This document shows, piece after piece, positions 57,579 through 64,000 of a DNA stretch of 64,000 bases (within the stretch, counting starts at the first letter, position 1; each line of letters opens with the position of its first letter). The stretch comes from Legionella gresilensis. Lineage in GTDB: Bacteria > Pseudomonadota > Gammaproteobacteria > Legionellales > Legionellaceae. The position numbers and the translations under genes were made by a program. The DNA lies in assembly GCF_900639865.1 (NCBI RefSeq), contig NZ_CAAAHX010000003.1:248001-312000 (forward strand), in the 5' to 3' direction. Below the pieces are notes generated by a model that was not told where the DNA came from, searched no databases, and worked only from the letters and a program-made list of their open reading frames with translations.

Positions 57579-57895
57579 ATCTAACTCCTTTTAAATAACT
57601 GTTTAAACGCACATTCATATGACGCCACATTCAATAAAGGTGTTTTACTAATGCAGTTAAAATGAACTTTGATTAGCTATAATTCAGCGTTAAATATCAT
57701 TTTCCCTTTGATTAACGCTAAAATACTTTTGTAGAATATGGGTATATAAATAGCCCTTTTTGTTAATAAAATAACCTATTAACAAATTTAAACGTAGAGG
57801 AGCATTTTATTAAAGTCAAAAACAGTTTCTTCTAATTTTAATCATTTTGGTTGAATTTTATATTAAAATCAAAATATTTAAAAAGGAGAAAAAAA

Positions 57896-57997
57896 TTGTT
57901 TATCCATTTAGATTTTTTTAGTAGTTATTTAAGAATAGTGTTGGATCTTCAAATAATTGTAAGGCACCAAGGTCTAATTAAATTTAACAGGGAATAA
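57896..57997 (+). CDS. Possible 33-aa small protein (TTG start)
   Basis: A TTG at 57896 follows an AAAAAGGAG ribosome-like site by about 8 nt and opens 33 codons (LFIHLDFFSSYLRIVLDLQI...) to TAA at 57995. It would be a small amphipathic protein. The A-rich site could arise by chance in this AT-rich gap. Confidence 0.2.
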   Translation: MFIHLDFFSSYLRIVLDLQIIVRHQGLIKFNRE

Positions 57998-58036
57998 TAA
58001 AAACAAGCGCATGTCCATCTCTGGCCATACGCTTGT
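57995..58036 (-). terminator. Terminator of the CADD-like gene
   Basis: A 14-bp stem with two G-T pairs (arms 58023-58036 and 58003-58016, ACAAGCG...) and a 6-nt loop is followed on the - strand by TTTTTATTATT. It lies about 20 nt after the stop. Confidence 0.85.
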
Positions 58037-58055
58037 CCAACTCGTTTACACTTGC

Positions 58056-58832
58056 TTATTGAGCTGCTTGATTTGAAGCTGCTTCATTTGCAGCTGCATA
58101 TTCAATTGTGTTAGCAGCATTTTGTAATTCTTGTTCTCTTGCGAGTTCAAGACGACGGTTGCAAGCGATAAGTAAACCATCGAACATCTTGCTGAAGGCA
58201 TCATAGCAACGGTCAATCATTTTCAATGCTTCACGACGTGTTTCTACTGGGATTGTTCTTGAAAATAATTGTCGTTCCATTTCTTGTTCAAATAACGCAT
58301 GTGCCATTTCAACTTCTAAGTGCGAACTTGAAAAGTATTTTAAGTTTTTATCTTCACCTGTTTTTTGAACTTGTTTCACTACTTTTTCGAAGAATACATG
58401 GCCAGATGACTCTAAAGTGAGGAGTAAGACAATATTAATAATCTCATCATCAGCTTTATAGATTTCTGACATGATGGAATATGCTGCATCACGTGTTAAT
58501 TGTGATTCTTTACTGTATAGCCAGGATACGTCATCTTTGCTGCATGCCTTATTATCACTTATTTTACCTAAGTATTTCTTATCATGAATAAACCATTTTT
58601 CATGACCGGCATCTTCTAAGCGGTGGTGACGAGCGACTTTCTTTAAGTAGGGATCAGTTACTCTTTCTTCATTAAGTCTTAAAATATCTTGGAAAGTCAT
58701 CGCCCAGAAAGTTAATTCTGGTACAAAGTAACTAATTTCTTCAATAGTATCTAATTGCTCTAAAACTTCAAAAAAAGGATGATTCATAAACTCTTGTTGT
58801 TTAGAATCAATGTATGCTTGTATAGTTTTCAT
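58056..58832 (-). CDS. CADD-like heme-oxygenase-fold diiron oxidase
   Basis: The 258-aa all-helical protein belongs to the TenA/PqqC/CADD fold. Probable metal ligands are near EDAGHEKWF (Glu73/His77), Glu141 in LESSGHVFFE, and His171, Glu175 and His178 in HLEVEMAH (pattern H-x3-E-x2-H). Family members include chlamydial CADD, which makes p-aminobenzoate from its own residues, and other diiron oxidases. The reaction here is unknown. A Glu/Ala-rich tail follows (about 230-258). GGAG lies 6 nt upstream, a terminator follows, and kmo is the next gene upstream. Confidence 0.82.
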   Translation of the reverse strand: MKTIQAYIDSKQQEFMNHPFFEVLEQLDTIEEISYFVPELTFWAMTFQDILRLNEERVTDPYLKKVARHHRLEDAGHEKWFIHDKKYLGKISDNKACSKDDVSWLYSKESQLTRDAAYSIMSEIYKADDEIINIVLLLTLESSGHVFFEKVVKQVQKTGEDKNLKYFSSSHLEVEMAHALFEQEMERQLFSRTIPVETRREALKMIDRCYDAFSKMFDGLLIACNRRLELAREQELQNAANTIEYAAANEAASNQAAQ

Positions 58833-59054
58833 AACTGTCTCCAGGACATAATTTGTTGGACAATTTTAATATTGCAGGAGTCATGCCAGATTTTTAACCA
58901 CTTTTTAGTTAAAAAGTCTTATAAAGGGATAATTACAGGGCTTATTTTTTACTTTTTTTAAGTAAAAGGCAGCTATAGCGACAAAATATTGTCCCCAAAA
59001 ACCATACTTTTGACAAAGTTTTGACTAAAATGTCATTGTATTTAAGGTGTATTT

Positions 59055-60410
59055 TTAATGAAGCCTCAAATTCGCCAATTTTTTGTCATAATCCTCCATT
59101 AAAAGATCAACCCGTTGCCAATTAAGCTCTTCTAGGATATTTAAAGCAGCAGAAATTTGATTTAAAAATTCATTTTGAATCTGCCCGATAGCCAAAGCTT
59201 CGGCATAAGGTGTATTAGTAAACATCACCAGTGCATGCTTTGAAACATAACGATTTGGATATCGATTCATTAAAATATGTTCTAATTGCTTTTTTAAATT
59301 AAATTTTTCATCACAGATATCACTTTGTATTTCATGAAAATTATCCATGGACATTTTTGCTACAGCATCAGTATTGACTTTACGTGCATGGAAGAAGGCT
59401 GGTAAAGCTTTAGCCCAATCATCTTGATATTTTTCTAATGTCTCGTTCAAAATGCGACAATCTTCAAAAGCACTATTCATCCCCTGACCAAAAAAAGGCA
59501 CTAAGCCATGCGCTGCATCACCTATTAATAGACATTGATCCTGGTAATACCAAGGAGAACATTTAATTGTACTCATATTACCAGTAGGATTATGAAAAAA
59601 TTCTTCAACTAAATTGGGCATTTCATCATAAGCGTCGGGAAAAAATTGCTTAAAAAAAGCTTCAACTCTAAATTCATCCGTTAAATTTGCAAAGCTGTTT
59701 TTGCCTTCATGCGCAAGGAATAATGAGCCAGTTATAGAGTGATCACAGTTAGGATTACCAAGTAAAAGAAAGGAATCACGCGGCCATAAATGAAGATGTT
59801 CCTCAGCCATTTTTTCAGGCGAGGCACCACTTATGGAAAGCTCTTTGTAACCATAATTTAAAAAATCTCTTTTAAATTCAATAATATTTTTCGTAACCAT
59901 GGCTTCACGCACTTTTGAATTAGCGCCATCCGTGCCTACTAAGTGCTCATAAGATTTGTGCACTTTCTGCCCTGCTTTATCTTCAAAAAAGATAGATTTA
60001 CTAGCAAAATCTATCTCTAATAAACGGGTGGAAAAATTTAATTTGATATTAGGTAGCGATTCAATTTCATTTAAAATAAGTTCATTTAAATCGTGCCTTT
60101 GTATAGCGTTAATATACTCATTAGGATTGCGGCCAAAAGGTTGATAGCGAATACTGCCATCCGCCTCATGAATAGCGCGAGCCCGCATCGGCACCATAAT
60201 TTTTTTAACTTTAGGTAGTAACCCAACATGGGTAAGGCTGGTTAAGCCTCTACAAGACATTGCAAGGTTAATAGATCGCCCCCGATCTACTTGTGCCAAG
60301 CGCATATCCGGGCGCGACTCAAACAGCTCAACATCATAACCTCGTTTAGCCAAATATAATCCTAATAGTGCGCCTGATAATCCTGAACCAATAATGGTTA
60401 CATTTCTCAT
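59055..60410 (-). CDS. kmo: Kynurenine 3-monooxygenase
   Basis: Kmo hydroxylates L-kynurenine to 3-hydroxykynurenine using FAD and NADPH. The 451-aa protein has the FAD fingerprint TIIGSGLSGALLGLYLAKRG, the family segment DRGRSINLAMSCRG, the GTDGANSKVR motif and LIGDAAHGLVPFFGQGMNSA. Kmo is characteristic of Legionella species among gamma-proteobacteria as I recall. GAGGAG lies 6 nt before the ATG. The CADD-like gene follows in the same direction about 220 bp on. Confidence 0.93.
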   Translation of the reverse strand: MRNVTIIGSGLSGALLGLYLAKRGYDVELFESRPDMRLAQVDRGRSINLAMSCRGLTSLTHVGLLPKVKKIMVPMRARAIHEADGSIRYQPFGRNPNEYINAIQRHDLNELILNEIESLPNIKLNFSTRLLEIDFASKSIFFEDKAGQKVHKSYEHLVGTDGANSKVREAMVTKNIIEFKRDFLNYGYKELSISGASPEKMAEEHLHLWPRDSFLLLGNPNCDHSITGSLFLAHEGKNSFANLTDEFRVEAFFKQFFPDAYDEMPNLVEEFFHNPTGNMSTIKCSPWYYQDQCLLIGDAAHGLVPFFGQGMNSAFEDCRILNETLEKYQDDWAKALPAFFHARKVNTDAVAKMSMDNFHEIQSDICDEKFNLKKQLEHILMNRYPNRYVSKHALVMFTNTPYAEALAIGQIQNEFLNQISAALNILEELNWQRVDLLMEDYDKKLANLRLH

Positions 60411-60780
60411 CCTGCTCTCCTCTGAAGTAGGACTGACTGCAGATATTAAATAAATTTAATAATTATTTTGCATAGATTTACAATAATCCTCACAAAGGTA
60501 TTAATTTGGTTATTTCCGAAAGCGTAAATAAATAAATTAAATGCCCTAAGAATTTAACTTTAATAAAATTAAGCAGCAAAAATCATACCTATTATGGAAG
60601 ACTTCAAGACCTATGTGATTTTCAATTAGCTCAAATTGCATAGTTAAAATTGTGAAATAGATACAAGTTCACCATAAATAAGATTTTGTTTATGGTGAAC
60701 TTGTATAGAAATTAGATATATAAAGCAGGAAATAAATAGATATACCTTAAGTTAACAGGAAATTTTTTAAATAATCTATT
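60411..60780. other. 370-bp gap with an 18-bp palindrome
   Basis: This AT-rich gap lies between the unknown ORF pair and kmo, all on the - strand. It holds the 18-bp inverted repeat at 60661-60706 and presumably the kmo promoter. No coding frame was found. Confidence 0.5.
60661..60706. repeat. 18-bp perfect inverted repeat
   Basis: Arms ATACAAGTTCACCATAAA (60661-60678) and its complement (60689-60706) enclose a 10-nt loop. It follows the stop of the unknown ORF pair by about 75 nt on the - strand, so it may be their terminator, although no T-run follows. Confidence 0.75.
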
Positions 60781-61473
60781 TCATAATCCATACGTAGGTT
60801 GTTGGGTTAATTGAGAATCTATATAGAGTAAAGCTCTTTTTACTAAGTCTTCAGTTGTACTACGACCAAATAAACGCTTATTATAATCCTTGTACCTATT
60901 AGAACTAAGCATATCTTCTAATTCTTTTTTAGTGGAACTTCCGTCAAGTGCGTCTAGAGCCTTACGTAAAACCTCTCTTTTATGCTCGTGTTTATCCCCT
61001 GTTTTATCTTTTATAGAATCAAAGTGTTCTTTAATTAATCCGTACATGACAGCCTTTTGTCCCATGTTTTTAATCTCTGGAAGAATTTCTATTGCTGTTG
61101 ATTGCAATACTCTTTCAAGGTCCTTAATTTGGACCTTACCCTCTAAGACATTGGATACAAGTTCTAAGAATTTTAGATTTGGCTTAATGTTTGGAGGGTA
61201 AAAAATTTCTTCTCCAATCATAGCTCCGTTTTGTGCGTCAAGTTCGAAACGCTTTTGTTTGACAGATCCTAATAATGTTGGCTTCTCTTCACTGTTCATC
61301 GTTTCAAGTTCTTGCTCATCATCAGTAGTTTCATTTTTAACACTCCAGGCAGTTGTTTTAGTTTTTTGGCGACTAGCTTCACTGACTATTAATTTTTTAT
61401 CTTGAGGATTAAGATTGTCTCCGTTCGTATATCTTAGAACTTCCTCACAAAGCGCTTTAACCTTAGAAGTCAC
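60781..61473 (-). CDS. Unknown protein, possibly the second part of an interrupted gene
   Basis: The 230-aa product is charged and helical with no motif I recognise (segments such as LCEEVLRYTNGDNLNPQDKK and REVLRKALDALDGSSTKKEL). The GTG at 61473 is directly touching an AAGGAG, so it is not a good start. The frame stays open upstream for nine more codons (LEKRLQQKG) back to the TAA that ends the next ORF in the same frame. It could therefore be the continuation of that ORF. Legionella effectors often look like this, but that is only a guess. Confidence 0.6.
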   Translation of the reverse strand: MTSKVKALCEEVLRYTNGDNLNPQDKKLIVSEASRQKTKTTAWSVKNETTDDEQELETMNSEEKPTLLGSVKQKRFELDAQNGAMIGEEIFYPPNIKPNLKFLELVSNVLEGKVQIKDLERVLQSTAIEILPEIKNMGQKAVMYGLIKEHFDSIKDKTGDKHEHKREVLRKALDALDGSSTKKELEDMLSSNRYKDYNKRLFGRSTTEDLVKRALLYIDSQLTQQPTYGL

Positions 61474-61500
61474 TCCTTTTTGCTGAAGTCTTTTTTCTAA

Positions 61501-61794
61501 TTACTTGATATGTTTCCCTCTGTTATTTTCACTCTGCAAGGCTTCCCTTGCTGCATCTAAGCAAAAATAATCCGCAGATCCGACTAAATCAGGCTCCATA
61601 GCATAATTCATAACTTTTTCTTTCGTGAGTGATGGATTTTCTTTTATCAAAGACTTACGATAGCGTGCTAAATCCTGACCAAACACTAAAAGCCCGGCAT
61701 CTTGTACCTTTTTTAATAACTTTTGAAAACTTTCTGATTCTTTATCAATAGATTTATATTGCTTAAGACCCTTTTCATACTTTTCATCAGCCAT
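61501..61794 (-). CDS. Unknown small protein, possibly the first part of an interrupted gene
   Basis: From ATG 61794 (MADEKYEKGLKQYKSIDKES) the product is 97 aa, charged and mostly helical. GGGG lies about 7 nt upstream, which favours this start over 61815. It ends in NNRGKHIK at a TAA, after which the same frame stays open into the 230-codon ORF. No family is recognised. A short inverted repeat ACTATAT/ATATAGT (61819-61835) lies just upstream and may be an operator or part of the promoter. Confidence 0.6.
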   Translation of the reverse strand: MADEKYEKGLKQYKSIDKESESFQKLLKKVQDAGLLVFGQDLARYRKSLIKENPSLTKEKVMNYAMEPDLVGSADYFCLDAAREALQSENNRGKHIK

Positions 61795-61929
61795 AATTAT
61801 ACCCCTACTTAACAATACACTATATTAAATATAGTAGGTGTATAGACTTATGACTAAATTCTAACCATAAATTTAGAGTAAGTTAGTTTACTTGTTTTCT
61901 TGGCATAAGCTTAAAATGAAAATAAAAAA

Positions 61930-64000
61930 CTAAGTTGCATCAAGTTGTGGCAAACTATTTTGTTCTAAAAATTCTTTTAGCTCATTGGGCTTATTAGGCG
62001 GCTTAAAATAATAGCCTTGAGCGTAATCGCAGCCATGTTTGATGATAAATTCTTTTTGTAGCTCACTTTCCACGCCTTCAGCAAGCACCTCAAGGTTGAG
62101 GCTGTGACCTAAATTAATAATTGCTCTAGCAATAGCAGCATCATTTTCTTTATTTACTAATTCGCTAATAAATGACCGGTCAATTTTTAATTTATTAACA
62201 GGAAATTGCTTTAAATAAGACAAACTTGAATAACCTGTACCAAAATCATCGATCACTAATTTTGCACCCATCTCACGTAATTGATACATGGTTTCTACGG
62301 CATGCTTAACATCATCAACTAATAAACTTTCGGTAAGCTCTAGTTCAAGATAAGAGGCAGGTAAACCTGATTTCATTAGAATTTTTTGTATTAATTCGGG
62401 TAACTTTGTTTGTCTAAATTGCCGACCTGAAATATTGACAGCAATACTTAAGTCTTTATAACCTTCTTTATGCCAAGCGACCAATTGTTTACATGACTCT
62501 TCTAAAACCCACTTACCAATATCGACAATTAAGCCATTTTCCTCAGCGGTACCAATAAATTCAGCAGGTGATACTTGACCTAAAATATGACTATGCCAAC
62601 GGATTAACGCTTCAAAGCCTACAATACTATTTTTTCTTAAATCCATAAGCGGTTGATAAACTAAATAAAACTCATTGCGTTTTAAAGCATCTCTTAACGC
62701 ATTATCAAGCTGCATACGATTAACAACACGCTTATTCATTTCTTGTTCAAAGACACGATAGCTATTACGACCACTGTCTTTTGCATGGTACATCGATAAG
62801 TCAGCATTCTTCATAAGGGTTTCGTAATCAATACCATCTTTGGGATAATAGCTAATGCCAATGCTGCCAGTAATTTTTAAATTATGCTGGCCAATTTGAA
62901 AGGGTTTTTCAATTAAGTTCAATATTTCATCCGCTGTTTGTTCAGCTTGTTTTTCAGAATGGATATCTTGGAGAAGAATAACAAACTCATCGCCCCCTAA
63001 ACGAGCGACTGTATCAAAATCATTTGTTGCAATAAGTAGTCGATTTGAAACAGCTTGTAATAATTTATCGCCAATACTATGACCTAATGTATCATTGGTA
63101 AATTTAAATCGATCGAGATCTAGAAATAAAAAAGCAAGGATGGTATTTTTTTTCTTTGCTTGTAAAATAGCTTGCTCTACCCTATCCATCAATAAAACGC
63201 GATTAGGTAACTCAGTTAAAGAATCATGGGTTGCCTGCATAAGCAACTGCTGTTCCATTTCGCGCCGTTCAGTTATATCGTTGATAAGGCAAACATAATG
63301 TTTAACGTTTCCTGAAGGATCTGCCACTGGCGCTACGCTCATTTCACACCAATACACTTCACCTGAACGCCTTGAAGTTTCCAGCTCAACCGTTTCCTCT
63401 CTTAATTCTTTAATCGCTAAAGTAATTCGTTTATAGTTAGCTTGATCGATTTTTTTCCCATGAATATAAGCCAAATTCTGACCTAAAATTTGCTTTTCAT
63501 TAAATCCGGTAATTCTCTCAAATGCCTTATTAATATAGATAATAGGAAAATTTTCTTTATGAATATCGATAATGGCCACCCCATGGGTGCTTGCTTCGAT
63601 GGCCCTTTCACGAACACGAAGACTTTCATCTGCCATTTGACGCTGGGTAACATCACGAAAGCTATAAACGCGGCCAACAATTTCTGAACCAATACGTTGC
63701 GGCTGAGTGTAGCGAGCAAAAATCCGGCCATCTTTAAAATAAATTAACGGCAGCTCACCTTGCCAATCAGGATTTTCATATAAAAATTGTACATCAGCAA
63801 TAACTGCTTCGGGGTTACTTAATTGCTCTAAAATATATTCAAATCCAATACTTTCTGTACCAGACTCGAGCATGTGAGATGGAATACGCCACATTTCTAC
63901 AAACTTTTGATTCCAATCAACCACTTGGCCTTTGCCATTAACCATCATAATTCCATCAGCAGTACACTCTAGCGTAGCACGTAATAAAGACAGCGACTTT
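61930..64000 (-). CDS. PAS-PAS-GGDEF-EAL protein (5' end cut by window edge)
   Basis: The frame stays open to the window edge (SLLRATLECTADGIMMV before the first Met at 63948), so the start is outside. Seen in order: a first PAS domain, a second PAS/PAC (AIEASTHGVAIIDIH to CLINDITERREME), a GGDEF domain with intact LGGDEF, and an EAL domain with FEALIRW, DDFGTGYSS and EGVES, so both catalytic sites look active. It would make or break cyclic di-GMP in answer to a PAS signal. It is a paralogue of the interrupted gene at 48024-50369. Confidence 0.93.
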   Translation of the reverse strand, partial: KSLSLLRATLECTADGIMMVNGKGQVVDWNQKFVEMWRIPSHMLESGTESIGFEYILEQLSNPEAVIADVQFLYENPDWQGELPLIYFKDGRIFARYTQPQRIGSEIVGRVYSFRDVTQRQMADESLRVRERAIEASTHGVAIIDIHKENFPIIYINKAFERITGFNEKQILGQNLAYIHGKKIDQANYKRITLAIKELREETVELETSRRSGEVYWCEMSVAPVADPSGNVKHYVCLINDITERREMEQQLLMQATHDSLTELPNRVLLMDRVEQAILQAKKKNTILAFLFLDLDRFKFTNDTLGHSIGDKLLQAVSNRLLIATNDFDTVARLGGDEFVILLQDIHSEKQAEQTADEILNLIEKPFQIGQHNLKITGSIGISYYPKDGIDYETLMKNADLSMYHAKDSGRNSYRVFEQEMNKRVVNRMQLDNALRDALKRNEFYLVYQPLMDLRKNSIVGFEALIRWHSHILGQVSPAEFIGTAEENGLIVDIGKWVLEESCKQLVAWHKEGYKDLSIAVNISGRQFRQTKLPELIQKILMKSGLPASYLELELTESLLVDDVKHAVETMYQLREMGAKLVIDDFGTGYSSLSYLKQFPVNKLKIDRSFISELVNKENDAAIARAIINLGHSLNLEVLAEGVESELQKEFIIKHGCDYAQGYYFKPPNKPNELKEFLEQNSLPQLDAT

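Larger units (their letters stand above)
57579..58055. other. 477-bp intergenic region with inverted repeats
   Basis: Between the protease and the CADD-like gene lie two inverted repeats, AGCGTTAA/TTAACGCT (57686-57693, 57712-57719) and TTTGTTAATA/TATTAACAAA (57759-57768, 57777-57786), the terminator of the CADD-like gene, and a doubtful 33-codon + strand frame. The repeats could be operators for the protease gene. Confidence 0.5.

Noticed and set aside
61816-61845. Possible PmrA-type box (TTAATAT) upstream of the unknown ORF pair
   Set aside because: Only one weak half-match, common by chance in AT-rich DNA.
1-64000. CRISPR array, rRNA operon, intact insertion sequence, prophage or plasmid origin
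   Set aside because: No regularly spaced repeats, no rRNA-like sequence, no transposase or phage gene was recognised. The palindromic repeats are few and dispersed.

Overview
The window looks like a chromosomal segment of a Legionella species or a very close relative. The base composition is low in GC. It carries a Mip-type FKBP surface isomerase very close to the Legionella protein, a Legionella-like type 2 L-serine dehydratase, CsrA, kynurenine 3-monooxygenase, a 17-kDa glycine-zipper lipoprotein, a eukaryote-like Rab/Ras GTPase and several GGDEF/EAL proteins. All names rest on reading motifs; no database search was possible.

Layout. 1-151 is the 3' end of an unidentified + strand gene. 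250-10143 (- strand) is a purine block transcribed purL-purM-purQ-purC, then a 370-bp palindrome-rich gap, then purF-purD-purN-purE, mostly coupled by 1-4 nt overlaps. It encodes most steps from PRPP to SAICAR. PurL is the short form, and PurQ has a C-terminal extension that reads as two PurS-like repeats. 10.3-17.6 kb holds a DUF2157-type membrane protein, a triple YbjQ-domain membrane protein, a PAS-receiver protein, a ClC transporter, the Rab-like GTPase and a small exported protein. 17.7-21.5 kb holds tRNA-Leu(CAA), ampG, mip with a strong terminator, and sdaA. 21.5-22.7 kb is a decayed stretch with a frameshifted small gene and a 21-bp perfect palindrome.

22.7-35 kb: MFS exporter, tilS, accA, phosphopantetheinyl transferase, birA, csrA, pgi, an O-antigen-ligase-like protein, a methyltransferase, a POT-family transporter and lipA. 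35-48 kb: CDGSH protein, thioredoxin-fold/membrane fusion, EamA exporter, CBS protein, glycine-zipper lipoprotein, alr, dnaB, DUF2147 protein, SWIM-SNF2 helicase and glutamine-dependent NAD synthetase. 48-50.4 kb is one long membrane-PAS-GGDEF-EAL reading frame cut by two in-frame TAA codons. 51-57.6 kb: two tandem outer-membrane barrels, rpe, slt, an alpha/beta hydrolase with an acidic repeat tail and a secreted trypsin-like protease. 58-60.4 kb: a CADD-like diiron oxidase and kmo. 60.8-61.8 kb: two unknown ORFs in one frame separated by a single TAA. A PAS-PAS-GGDEF-EAL gene runs off the right edge.

Most of the window is housekeeping metabolism (purines, fatty acids/biotin, lipoate, cell wall recycling, NAD) with host-interaction and envelope genes between. 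A 26-bp palindromic repeat occurs four times (two copies in the purC-purF gap, then near 34.5 and 47.9 kb). No CRISPR array, rRNA or intact insertion sequence was seen. The best leads are the PurQ-PurS-like fusion, the stop-interrupted cyclic-di-GMP gene, the Rab-like GTPase with an altered switch II, and the CADD-like/kmo pair.
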